From contig NZ_QWGB01000005.1 in NCBI RefSeq assembly GCF_003576345.1, forward strand, positions 1,302,001-1,366,000: a stretch of DNA of 64,000 bases, written 5' to 3'. The stretch is from Henriciella barbarensis (GTDB lineage Bacteria > Pseudomonadota > Alphaproteobacteria > Caulobacterales > Hyphomonadaceae). The notes under the pieces were generated by a model that saw only the letters and a program-made list of their open reading frames with translations, made no database searches and was not told the DNA's origin. The stretch's first letter is position 1. Every line of letters begins with the position of its first letter. This document shows positions 25,540 through 34,257 of the stretch, one piece after another. A program made the position numbers and the translations under genes.

Positions 25540-26613
25540 TCAAAATGATAAGACGACGCGTATCGATTTGCTTTGCCGCATCTCGTCCATGCCTATGTTT
25601 ATTTCATCGAATGGTCGGATTTTATCGACCATAGGTGCGAGAAGAAGCTGTTTGTTGTCAGCAAGTGACGCGATCTTTTGAAAATCCACGGCTGGGTTCG
25701 CCGAGCCATAAATTGAACCGGTCAATGTCTTTTCCTGAAGCAGCATAATCGCTGGGATCTCAAGCATCTCGGTGAAGGCCGGAAGACCAACAACAACGCA
25801 CCGACCGCCCGATCGAGTTACTCCGAACGCCTCGGCCATGACCGCCGGACTGCCGACGCATTCTATCGCAACATCAACGCCGCCATTAGTTTCACTCATG
25901 ATCAACTTGCGTGAGTTCTCAGGTGGGATCGCGGCTGTGGCACCCAACTTCAAGGCAGCTGCACGGCGTTCGGCAACAGGATCAATGGCGATGATGTCAG
26001 TCGCGCCCGCGACACGAGCGCCTTGAATAGCGGCTAATCCGACGCCGCCGCACCCGTAAACCGCCACCCGCTCTCCCCAGCGGACACTGGCGCTATTTAC
26101 GGCGGCACCGAACCCGGTCGTTACACCGCACCCGATCAAGCAGCTATGCGTGGCTTCCAGGTCTGACTTGATTGGAACGGCCATATTTTCTGGAACAACA
26201 ATATGCTCCGCGAAGGCTCCGAGCGCCATGAATCGATCGAGCGAACGGTCGCCTAAGGTCATGGGACCACGGCCTTCGGTTGTCATGGACAAAACCTCGC
26301 AAAGGTGCACATCACCACGCCGGCACCCCCGGCAGTTGCCGCAAGCAGGTGTCCAGGACAGAACGACCTTGTCGCCTTCTTTGAGCTTTGTGACGCCAGC
26401 GCCGACACCGTCTACATATCCTGCCCCTTCGTGACCGAGTACGACCGGAAACTGAACGGTTTCTTTGCCTTCCAGCGCGCTTAGGTCGCTGCGGCAGATC
26501 CCGCACGCCTCCATTTTAATTCGCACTTCACCATGTCCCGGGTCCGACAATCGGACCTCTTCGACGACAAGTGGCTCATTTTCTGAAAATGCGATGGCGG
26601 CTCTGGTTTTCAT
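25540..26613 (-). CDS. Zinc-dependent alcohol dehydrogenase
   Basis: A 357-residue medium-chain dehydrogenase. The catalytic zinc site is in ACGICRSD and GHEGAGYVDGVG; the structural-zinc cysteines lie in CGNCRGCRRGDVHLC around residues 92-106. The Rossmann motif is VYGCGGVGLAAIQGARVAGA with the Asp in IAIDPV indicating NAD. LIGCGVTTGFGAAVNSA resembles class III (S-hydroxymethyl-glutathione/mycothiol-type) enzymes. The exact substrate is unclear. It is the one metabolic enzyme among the island genes that I recognise; ATG is preceded by AGGTTGTTTGA. Confidence 0.88.
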   Translation of the reverse strand: MKTRAAIAFSENEPLVVEEVRLSDPGHGEVRIKMEACGICRSDLSALEGKETVQFPVVLGHEGAGYVDGVGAGVTKLKEGDKVVLSWTPACGNCRGCRRGDVHLCEVLSMTTEGRGPMTLGDRSLDRFMALGAFAEHIVVPENMAVPIKSDLEATHSCLIGCGVTTGFGAAVNSASVRWGERVAVYGCGGVGLAAIQGARVAGATDIIAIDPVAERRAAALKLGATAAIPPENSRKLIMSETNGGVDVAIECVGSPAVMAEAFGVTRSGGRCVVVGLPAFTEMLEIPAIMLLQEKTLTGSIYGSANPAVDFQKIASLADNKQLLLAPMVDKIRPFDEINIGMDEMRQSKSIRVVLSF

Positions 26614-27091
26614 TCAAACAACCTGTTGAGCGAATTAAAGTGCGACTGATGCCCGGATGACTATTCAGGCATTCGCGCCGAGCGGTGTGCTGACCGGGTG
26701 GGTCAATAACTGGCCATAGCAAGTGTTCCAGCTTGAGTCTGGCTCGGTCTTATATTTTTTCGACAGTGTGAATTATCTCAAGTTTTCAGATCGCGTGCAC
26801 GAGCGTATTAGGTCCGAATTCGATTTGATCGGCGAACTCGATATTTGAAAACCGTGCGAAGAGCTGCTCATAGTCGACACACAGCGGCGTCTGCGCAACG
26901 CGTGAACTTAGGCGTGTTGAGCCCTTGATAGGTGGTCGCCGATCTCCTTGAGTGCGCAAAGATCGAGCGAAGGTCACAGGTTATCTTCAGCGCGCGTTGC
27001 GATGAATTAGCATAATGGTGCCGCTGAGCGAGTGGACTATCAACAGGGTATGCAACTGAGCCTTCAAGGACGCAATGTTGATCGCCGATGC
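26614..27091. other. Intergenic, possible enzyme remnant at 26786-26977
   Basis: No intact gene in about 480 bases. On the minus strand a 63-codon frame at 26977-26786 ends with DYEQLFARFSNIEFADQIEF and similar sequence that loosely resembles a cytochrome P450 C-terminus without the heme-binding cysteine loop. This may be a decayed gene upstream of the lipoprotein. The evidence is weak. Confidence 0.3.
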
Positions 27092-27607
27092 CTACATCCT
27101 GGAGCGAATATTGGCGGCAACCTCAGATGCATCGTAATAGGACCCACCTAATGCCGCGTTCCTGTTCGACATCAGTATCTCGATTGTCACCACGGTCTCG
27201 TCATCCCTGAGCGTGGTCGACCCAAATCCTGCGCCTACGGTGGTGACAGGCGTTGCACGAGAAGTGCAGCCGAGGAGACCGCAGCTTCTTGAAATGGCAT
27301 AGTCACGCTCAAACCCTATCCGGGACGCGCGACGTTCGTCAGTGTTTACATCAGCAGTTTGATTTACAACCTCGAAGGTTGTGTAACCTTTTTCCATGGT
27401 GAGTTCGGCGGCGCGAAGCAGAGCATAATCTTGTGCTTTGCCGACGTGGTCGTCATCGAGTCGGTACTGAATACGGTAGCGATCTGACTCTAATACCTGC
27501 TCACTGTATCCGAAGGATCTTTCACTCGACGCTTCCTTGTAGGGGGTGCTCGATGCGCAGGCCCCGACCATTAGCATGATAGAGGCGATAGCGATCTGTT
27601 TCTTCAT
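27092..27607 (-). CDS. CC0125/CC1285-type lipoprotein, island paralogue
   Basis: 171 residues with lipoprotein signal (VGAC, Cys at residue 17). The block VLESDRYRIQYR...KAQDYALLRAAELTMEKGYTTFEVVN matches the core protein at 6215-6697 in order and spacing, and both end with a TVVTIEILM/TTESIEILV strand. A CGLLGCTS pair in the middle is not found in the core copy. It is probably anchored in the outer membrane; its function is unknown. AGGAGGAAGCC is a near-perfect ribosome site, pointing to strong expression. Confidence 0.7.
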   Translation of the reverse strand: MKKQIAIASIMLMVGACASSTPYKEASSERSFGYSEQVLESDRYRIQYRLDDDHVGKAQDYALLRAAELTMEKGYTTFEVVNQTADVNTDERRASRIGFERDYAISRSCGLLGCTSRATPVTTVGAGFGSTTLRDDETVVTIEILMSNRNAALGGSYYDASEVAANIRSRM

Positions 27608-27968
27608 GGCTTCCTCCTATTGAACGTGTGATAGTCCCGCCAGTAGCTGCACGATTACGAGCGCTGCGAAGCGAGGCATATTTTTATTGATGCTTAAACT
27701 CGCAGGCGGTTAGAGGGTTCCTGATTGGTGCGGAAGATTATGCCTCCAAGCGCTCGTCAGCATGCTCCCGAACAGGTCTCCTCGTTTAGATGTATTTCGC
27801 CATAATTCAGTTGTCTGCGCGGACCGTGGCAATCTCCGACTGCGATCAAAATGTTCTAGTTATTGGTGCTATTGAGCAGAGCTCACCGCATCCGCAGAAA
27901 TGCTCATCAACCCGTTTCACGGCTTCTAGTCGACGGCTCCAGTTAGCCGCCACGTAAACATCGATAAT
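27608..27968. other. Intergenic, about 360 bases, nothing recognised
   Basis: Between the lipoprotein and the EF-hand gene's terminator. Contains the promoter of the lipoprotein, presumably near 27620-27720. No open frame can be supported. Confidence 0.4.
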
Positions 27969-27996
27969 AAAAAAGCTGGCGACATATGCCGCCAGC
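27969..27996 (-). terminator. Intrinsic terminator of the EF-hand gene
   Basis: GCTGGCG (27975-27981) pairs with CGCCAGC (27990-27996) and is followed on the minus strand by TTTTTT. It lies 13 bases after the stop codon of the EF-hand gene. Confidence 0.85.
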
Positions 27997-28008
27997 CTGG
28001 GTGTCTTT

Positions 28009-28368
28009 TTAGTTGATGCGGACGGCGTGTAGGTATTCGCTGAATTCCATGTCGCCGTCACTGTCGAGGTCATGGTCGTCGAACCGAATTGCTCGGTTCA
28101 TGCCACGGCCTTGCCAGTTCGCCCACTCCTGCTTGCTGACCCAACCATCGTTGTTTCCATCGATAGCGGTGAAGACGAATAGAGTGTTCTCTAAACGAAC
28201 TTGGTTGTCTGCAGTTCGTGACAACTCCACCGAGTGACTTTGAGCCATTTCGGTTTCACTCGAGTAGGCATGATTATTCGTGTTCTGCGTCGCGTGGTTA
28301 TGCGCTTGCGCCAGGCCAAAAGAAAAGGCCGCAGCCAGCGAAGCGGTTGCAATAAAGCGGTGTGCCAT
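28009..28368 (-). CDS. Secreted EF-hand protein
   Basis: A 119-residue protein with a cleavable signal peptide (ATASLAAAFSFGLAQAH, cut probably after AQA) and a His/Asn-rich spacer. Two calcium-binding loops follow: DGNNDGWVSKQEW (around residues 69-81) and DLDSDGDMEFSEY near residue 100. It should bind calcium in the periplasm or outside the cell. It has an AAGGAGGCTTTT ribosome site and its own terminator. The partner is unknown; it sits between the lipoprotein and the JmjC-like gene in the island. Confidence 0.8.
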   Translation of the reverse strand: MAHRFIATASLAAAFSFGLAQAHNHATQNTNNHAYSSETEMAQSHSVELSRTADNQVRLENTLFVFTAIDGNNDGWVSKQEWANWQGRGMNRAIRFDDHDLDSDGDMEFSEYLHAVRIN

Positions 28369-28686
28369 AAAAGCCTCCTTTCTTGTGTACTAGATTAACC
28401 CTTAAACAAGGGGAGTCGTTCCCACGGTGACCTCAGACTATACGGTCCAGCATTTGAGTTGAACCTCCGTCGCAATCGAGACAGATAACAAGCACTTCAG
28501 GGTGCTTGTAGCCGACGGCATGCTCGCCAACGCAGTCTAGGGATAAGCTGAAAATTCTGAAGACGGCCTTGGTTGAAGCGGGATGCGGCTCTGGAGGTGA
28601 TCGAAATCCACAACATCTTCTATCGCAGCGCACCGGCCGCCGGCTGACTGGTCAGCGTCGATGCAGAAATCAGCTTCGTGTCGCTT
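28369..28686. other. Intergenic, about 320 bases
   Basis: It holds the promoter side of the EF-hand gene and the 3' end of the JmjC-like gene. A minus-strand frame at 28633-28433 (66 codons) is open but has no recognisable features, so I do not call it a gene. Confidence 0.4.
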
Positions 28687-29613
28687 TCAAATGGCGAATT
28701 TTTCGGAGTCGAAGACGGGACCGCTTTTGTTCAGGGTGAAGCAGTGTGGGAACACTGAAGGGGTATCCTTATCGATCGGTGCGAGCTTCTTGAGCACGCG
28801 CGCAAGTGCAACTTTCGCAGGCCACAAAACTGTTGGCTTCGGCTCTAGGTTTGCGTTGTACTTAAAGGCTTTCCGGAGCCAGGCGTTGGCGTAAACAGCG
28901 TTGGCGCGTGCAATAGCCACAGGCGTCATGTATTCGAACGAGAGAGAGACGTTCATGTCATCTGCGTTCTCGACCTTGTGCGGTGCGTTTTGTGCCCAGC
29001 TCACCATTTGACCAGGCTGAAGATCTATGATTTGCGCCCCGGCGTCGAAATCCGGTTTATACGGAATTTCCTCTTCCGTCTCATGTGTGACAACACCCTC
29101 TAGATCTTTGGCACGGACGAATTCTTCCGTTCGCGGGTAGACGTATATCCGTTTGTTTCCTCGCACGTGAAAGAGCATGACCCGCGCGACATCGAGATGG
29201 TAAAAGACGCGCGCATTGGGAGAAGAAATAATCAATCCAAGATCAGGTTTTATGGGACGAAAACTTGGCATTGCAGCGCGCATTTCAGAAAGGATCGACC
29301 CTGCAAGATCTCCGACTTCGTTGTCCTTGGTGTTTGCGGCCCGCAAATTGAGCCAGACGCGCCCTTCCTTCACCATGGAGATGAGATCAGAAGGATTGGC
29401 GTTACCGAGCCGTCCGCGGCGCCACGTGTCCGGGGTGTCGCCCATGGCATAGACGCCGATATCTTCACGTGGATACCTGTCCAGTAGTGCCTCTAGCCCT
29501 TCATCGGTGAATAGCGGCATCTTGTGAGCATTATGCTCATGCACTGTGACTGCGTTTCCAAACTGCTTTGCTTTTTCCCCAGCAAATGCTTGCGCTGTAA
29601 ACACGTTAGCCAT
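28687..29613 (-). CDS. JmjC/cupin-like protein, island paralogue
   Basis: A 308-residue protein, close paralogue of the gene cut by the window's left edge (1-584). Candidate metal and co-substrate residues: His139 and Asp141 in YHLDVARVM, Lys154 in RGNKRIYVYP, and His202 in NAPHKVEN, which together fit the FIH/JmjC double-stranded beta-helix pattern. The domain therefore may be a Fe(II)/2-oxoglutarate hydroxylase. The start at 29613 follows GAGAGGATCAGTC; the frame is open further upstream but non-conserved. It is read in the same direction as the TadG-like genes with 136 bases between. Confidence 0.75.
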   Translation of the reverse strand: MANVFTAQAFAGEKAKQFGNAVTVHEHNAHKMPLFTDEGLEALLDRYPREDIGVYAMGDTPDTWRRGRLGNANPSDLISMVKEGRVWLNLRAANTKDNEVGDLAGSILSEMRAAMPSFRPIKPDLGLIISSPNARVFYHLDVARVMLFHVRGNKRIYVYPRTEEFVRAKDLEGVVTHETEEEIPYKPDFDAGAQIIDLQPGQMVSWAQNAPHKVENADDMNVSLSFEYMTPVAIARANAVYANAWLRKAFKYNANLEPKPTVLWPAKVALARVLKKLAPIDKDTPSVFPHCFTLNKSGPVFDSEKFAI

Positions 29614-29749
29614 GACTGATCCTCTCGAAATTACGGTGCTCAGGCCGATTGGGTGATTCTCAGGTGCAAAATTGCAAAATCGGTGCCGCTTTAGACCGCC
29701 GGAGCAAGTATTGGCTCCGACTTGTGTTCGCACTCGAGCGATCCCATCA

Positions 29750-30994
29750 TCATTCGATTAGTCTAGCGTATCCGACAGCTCGACCGTTTTTGAAAAAGCC
29801 ATCTGGCACAGGGACCGACGTCGCGTCCTCATCGATGCCAATCGAGAGCGAGCTGCCGCCTGTATATTGAATGATGTCTGCGACGTATGCCGTGAACGGC
29901 GAAGGCGTGGTGACCGTGCCACCGCCGGAAATCAGCAACTCCTGTCCGGGAAAATAGAACGCACCTTCGTAGAAGGTGTCACCGCCCCCGGAGATCACCG
30001 ATTTATCGTCCTTCTCCGCGTCTGGATCGAGATAGACAATAAAGCCAGCGAGAGGCCCTGTCTTCATGGCGGTGAAATTGTACACGCCGCCGCCACTCCA
30101 GGTGATTCCAGCTTCTTCGTACCGTCCCGTCAGGTAGAAGGTGACGCCTTCACCTTCCAAGGTTGCCCCGCCAGTAGACTCGAATGTGCCGTCTTTGATG
30201 ACATAAAGTCCCGGTTCAAAGACGAAGTGATCGTTAGAAACGCGAAGACCGTCACAATAGACCCCGGGACGAAGAACAGTGTCGTCATCCTCATTGAAGC
30301 CATAATGGTCACAAGCCCCAACTGATGGTTTTGTGACGGCGGCAAAGGGATCGGGGTAAGGTTCGCAGCTTTCCTCGGCTGCAGGTTTGATACGAGACCT
30401 GCCTTGCTTGATGCCGCCAACAAAGCAATTGCCAGAACTCGATAGGGTTGAGCCGCCTGAAAACTCGACAGCTTCTGAGCTGGTTGAGTTTATCTGCGTC
30501 GTGCAGCCGTTCAGATCTAGCGAACTCCCACCACTCGCTAGGAAAGCCTTCTTTTCACTGGATGCTAGCGAATGGAGACAAATAGGGGCGCCAGCCTCTT
30601 CGCTACCTTTTGGCAAAATCGCCGTTGCGTCTGCGGCAACGTTTAGCGATTCCATTCCGAGCAAGGCGAGGAAGCTCGTCTTGCTTCGGCATGAGGCGCT
30701 GCCCCTTACCTCGTTATCTGCGATGACAAATCTCGGTTCATTGTCGCAAGGATTCTGCGCATTCGAATTGAAATGATCTATGCCGAATTGAATGCGATCA
30801 TTGTGTTTGAGGTCGGTCCGGGTTGCCGTCGCTATAACTGTCGCATCCAGCGCAGATTGAAGACTGTTTTCGAGGTTGGACTGTCGTCTCAGATCGATGG
30901 CAGCGCCGACAATTACAAATATCGGCAGAATACATAGTGCGAATATTGGCGCTATGTTGCCGGCTGTGTTTCTGCTAATATTTGCGATGATCAT
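29750..30994 (-). CDS. TadG-like pilus/surface protein, second copy
   Basis: A 414-residue protein. The N-terminus GNIAPIFALCILPIFVIVGAAIDLRRQSNLENSLQSALDA is the TadE/TadG pseudopilin-like membrane anchor; the rest is periplasmic. C-terminal segment DDTVLRPGVYCDGLRVSNDHFVFEPGLYVIKDG...GEGVTFYLTG is the repetitive strand pattern of TadG-related proteins in alphaproteobacteria. TadG is a minor component of Flp/Tad pili; no other tad gene is visible. I start at the ATG at 30994, although a GTG at 31018 is possible. It follows its sister gene after 43 bases, so they are likely one operon. Confidence 0.72.
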   Translation of the reverse strand: MIIANISRNTAGNIAPIFALCILPIFVIVGAAIDLRRQSNLENSLQSALDATVIATATRTDLKHNDRIQFGIDHFNSNAQNPCDNEPRFVIADNEVRGSASCRSKTSFLALLGMESLNVAADATAILPKGSEEAGAPICLHSLASSEKKAFLASGGSSLDLNGCTTQINSTSSEAVEFSGGSTLSSSGNCFVGGIKQGRSRIKPAAEESCEPYPDPFAAVTKPSVGACDHYGFNEDDDTVLRPGVYCDGLRVSNDHFVFEPGLYVIKDGTFESTGGATLEGEGVTFYLTGRYEEAGITWSGGGVYNFTAMKTGPLAGFIVYLDPDAEKDDKSVISGGGDTFYEGAFYFPGQELLISGGGTVTTPSPFTAYVADIIQYTGGSSLSIGIDEDATSVPVPDGFFKNGRAVGYARLIE

Positions 30995-31037
30995 GATCTT
31001 GAATTTCCCGAGTTTCACGCTGAGCGAGCAGCCTATC

Positions 31038-32285
31038 TCACCTGACTAGGCTGACGTTCCCGTGACCGGTTTCCAGCACCGGCGCATAACTTGCCTTCTT
31101 GTTGTCATTCTTGACTTCGAGGTATGCTGAACCTCCGATTTTGAGCGCGCGGACAATAATGGTTGTTACGGGAGAGGCGGCTTGCGTATCGGACTCGCCC
31201 CAATAGGTAAGGTCGTGCTTCGGCAAGTAGATCACGCCACCAATTTTGAGGTCAGTGCGACCGGACACGATAGAACTCAGCTCTTCATCTGATTCCGGGT
31301 CGTGAGCGATCGCGATGCCCGCCATTGGACCAGTTTCCATTGATTGGAGTTCTATTTTGGCCTCGCTCTCAATCGTCACAGAACTGTTTTTTCCCGTCAG
31401 GAAAATTCCTACCTTGTCGCCCTCAATCTCTTTCTCGCTCTGGATGGTTAGCGGACCATCACGGATGATATATGTTCCGGAGCGCAGCTTGACTTTGCGC
31501 GCTTGAATTTCGAGCCCGCCACAATAAACGCCTGGCGCAAGAACGATGGTACTGTGTCGGTCATGCGTTACATTCTCGAAGTCGCATGCGCCGAACGCGG
31601 GACCTGTCCACTGAGTCAGAGGATTATTAACCGGTTGGCAGTTTTCGACGGCTTCAGGTTTAACGTCGTATCTACCGGCACGTCCTGCGCGCCCGACTGT
31701 GCAAAGCTGCTCGGTTTCTACCTTTCCATCGCCCTGAAAGCGTATGGATTGAAAGTTGTCCGAGTTGCTCCAGACGACACAATCTTTTGCCTTTACCTTT
31801 CCTCTTCCTAGAAACTCGATAGCAACTCTGCTTTCCTCAAGCGCCAGAATGCAAACTGGACGGCTTTCAAGAATTGCCGCGGCAACACTGTTCCTGGCTA
31901 CCGCAACGTCCGCGTCTCTTGGGAGCACGCGGAAAGTGCCCGATGCCTTAACCGAAGCTTGGCGCTCTTCCTCATCTAATACGACTTCGAAGTGAACATT
32001 CTGAAAAAGTTGCGATTCTTTTTGGAAATTTCGCTCTATATCCCTCACGCGTCGCGTAGCTTCTTCCAGCCTTGACTGATCGGTGCCGTCGTAGAGATCT
32101 ATAAAAACCTGAGCAGCAGAAAGTGCGGCAATGTCTAATTCAGACTGGATCCGCTTTCCAGCAGAAGAAAATTGCTGGACCGCAAAAACACACACAACAA
32201 CGCCGAATAATGGCGCGATCAAGAGCGCAAAGTTAACTGCGATTGATGCGGTCTGGTTGCTCCAAAACAGCCTAAAATTTGTCAT
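31038..32285 (-). CDS. TadG-like pilus/surface protein, first copy
   Basis: 415 residues. One N-terminal membrane span in SIAVNFALLIAPLFGVVVCVF is followed by a helical SELDIAALSAAQVF stretch, as in TadE/TadG proteins. The C-terminal half repeats the pattern LAPGVYCGGLEIQARKVKLRSGTYIIRDG...GIFLTGKNS seen in the neighbour, with which it shares an ancestor but low identity. It should be exported and stay anchored in the inner membrane. It lies 67 bases after the diguanylate cyclase on the same strand, so c-di-GMP and surface structure genes may be co-expressed. Confidence 0.72.
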   Translation of the reverse strand: MTNFRLFWSNQTASIAVNFALLIAPLFGVVVCVFAVQQFSSAGKRIQSELDIAALSAAQVFIDLYDGTDQSRLEEATRRVRDIERNFQKESQLFQNVHFEVVLDEEERQASVKASGTFRVLPRDADVAVARNSVAAAILESRPVCILALEESRVAIEFLGRGKVKAKDCVVWSNSDNFQSIRFQGDGKVETEQLCTVGRAGRAGRYDVKPEAVENCQPVNNPLTQWTGPAFGACDFENVTHDRHSTIVLAPGVYCGGLEIQARKVKLRSGTYIIRDGPLTIQSEKEIEGDKVGIFLTGKNSSVTIESEAKIELQSMETGPMAGIAIAHDPESDEELSSIVSGRTDLKIGGVIYLPKHDLTYWGESDTQAASPVTTIIVRALKIGGSAYLEVKNDNKKASYAPVLETGHGNVSLVR

Positions 32286-32352
32286 CTGGTCACGCGAGCT
32301 GCTTGCTTGTCGCCTAACGCTCAGGGGTTAAAAACACTATAAAGTCTGCCGA

Positions 32353-33762
32353 TCAATTCGACGAGCGAATGCTATCGACTGAGAAAAAGGAATACCTTCC
32401 GCGACCACTAGCTTTGGCATCATATAGTGCGATATCGGCCGATTTCGCAATCTGGTCGAATGTTTCGCCATCACGGGGAAATTGAGCCAATCCAAGGCTC
32501 GCGCTCGGATGGAGCTCTATATTGTTGTGTGAAAACGGTGCGCTGATTTTGGTTACGACATTGCTCATGAGTTCGCTGATGTCGGACTGTACCTTCTTCG
32601 GCGATATGAAAAATGCAAATTCGTCACCACCAAGACGAGCAATTATTCCAGCGTAACCGAGTGTTGATTTCAAACGCTTAGCTGCCTCAATAATGAGCGC
32701 ATCTCCAACGTCGTGGCCATAAGTATCATTCACTTGCTTAAAGTGGTCGAGATCTAAAAAACCAAAGTAGTAAGTTTGCGGATCCGCCTCTTGCATCATC
32801 GCAGAGACCCGCTCGTTGAAATGGCGTCTATTGGCCAATCCCGTCATTCCATCGTGAGAAGCCAGAGTGCGCATCTCAGTTTCTTGCTGTGAGATAGCCG
32901 CCGTCAATGATCTCAGCTTCAGCAGACCAAGAATCACAATTGTGATCAGTATTAATGACACCACGAATACGAATGGGAACGCGGCCTCAAACTGTTTCCG
33001 GAAGTTGTTGCCAGGACGCCAAGCTGCGTAAATGTGATTGGCCCCAACCCGAGGCCCCGTAATTTTCAGCGTGCTTAATGCGGAATTGCTTTCGGTCGTA
33101 AAGCGAACCTCGTCGATACCGTAAAGCTGCTCGAGAACGTTAGAGTACTCCCGGTTCAAGTCAGTCACTGTATAAACGATGTCTAGTTTGCTAGGCGCTG
33201 GATTTGGCAAATTAGTTTCAGGTGCCACCACGGCACTCAGGATAAGAAAAACACTATCATCGTACTCCGTGAATAGCTGGTCGAAAGAATACTCAGCGAA
33301 GCTAAGACCCGCGTCGACTTGCGCATCGACGAGGTCTTGAAACGTTCCAATCGGGTGAAGCCGCGTGCTAGCTAATATCTCCGCTTGGCTGGCTGGCCGT
33401 CCGGCTCTCCCATAATCACAATGAAATATAGGTTCCGCTCCTAGCTGACCGATGCTGAAAGAGCTGGGGAGATTCGAGCGGTTTGTTTGCTCACAGAGTG
33501 CTGAAAGTAAACCAAAAGTCCTAGTTTGGACGGCGTTGAAAGTTTCGGTCGATACTGCCAAGTCTTCAAGGCGGCTGATTTCAAGTTGTATTTCCTTCTC
33601 CAGAAAAGCGGACATCATCTTGGCAATTTGCAAATCCGTTCGCCGGTCTGATTTTTTTGCGGAGGAATAACCAAACTGCAGAAAGATTATGCAGATGATG
33701 ACAATGAGTGCCGAAAGAAGGATCGCAATTCGGTCGACGGATCGTTGTCTTAAAGCGGACAC
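32353..33762 (-). CDS. Membrane diguanylate cyclase with sensor domain
   Basis: A 469-residue protein: first membrane span at residues 10-33, a periplasmic sensor of about 220 residues with CHASE4-like length, a second span in PFVFVVSLILITIVILGLL, then a GGDEF domain (about residue 310 onward) with FLDLDHFKQVNDTYGHDVGD and the intact catalytic RLGGDEF. It should make cyclic di-GMP. The usual inhibitory RxxD five residues upstream of GGDEF is absent (LGYA instead). The start is a GTG after an ACAGG ribosome site. It begins a possible operon with the two TadG-like genes. Confidence 0.9.
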   Translation of the reverse strand: MSALRQRSVDRIAILLSALIVIICIIFLQFGYSSAKKSDRRTDLQIAKMMSAFLEKEIQLEISRLEDLAVSTETFNAVQTRTFGLLSALCEQTNRSNLPSSFSIGQLGAEPIFHCDYGRAGRPASQAEILASTRLHPIGTFQDLVDAQVDAGLSFAEYSFDQLFTEYDDSVFLILSAVVAPETNLPNPAPSKLDIVYTVTDLNREYSNVLEQLYGIDEVRFTTESNSALSTLKITGPRVGANHIYAAWRPGNNFRKQFEAAFPFVFVVSLILITIVILGLLKLRSLTAAISQQETEMRTLASHDGMTGLANRRHFNERVSAMMQEADPQTYYFGFLDLDHFKQVNDTYGHDVGDALIIEAAKRLKSTLGYAGIIARLGGDEFAFFISPKKVQSDISELMSNVVTKISAPFSHNNIELHPSASLGLAQFPRDGETFDQIAKSADIALYDAKASGRGRYSFFSVDSIRSSN

Positions 33763-34034
33763 GTTTAGCCTGTCTATCGAGAAAAGGTTTGCCTTGGTGG
33801 GTCGGATTCCTTTTTTGGTATCCTGTAATTAGGTTACGATTTAATTGTGGGTCTGAAACGGCTACGTTTGACTTGATGGCGGTGCAGTTGTCGCCATCGA
33901 TGTAGTTTGAGGCTTGGTAGATCAGGACAAGTAAGCTTTTTCTGTCGTTTAGGCCGGACTAATCAGCAACGTAATGCGTTGTGAAATACAGTTTTCGGCT
34001 CGCTCAACTCAGAGTGAGCTGAGCTCTATTTTTG

Positions 34035-34235
34035 TCATTTGTTTTCGTTGAATTTTGCCGCTAGGTAAAAGCTCAGAGAGCATTCCGGGTGCGCCAGATC
34101 GATTGGGTCTTGTAGTGAGCGCGCGAGTTCAAAGAATACTGTGGGAAGAGGTTTCTCGAAGTTGATGCGCTGTGCAGTTCGGGTTTTGTTCGGTCGTGGA
34201 ATTTGACGCAATGGCCGCCTTGGGTGCCGATCCAC
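34035..34235 (-). pseudogene. Short open frame, possible gene remnant
   Basis: A 66-codon minus-strand frame. Its second half (NFEKPLPTVFFELARSL and on to SFYLAAKFNENK) has a natural amino acid composition, unlike the Arg/Pro-rich first half, so it may be the C-terminal remnant of a once longer gene. No family is recognised. Confidence 0.3.
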
Positions 34236-34257
34236 GTCACGTCGGCCTCATTATCTC

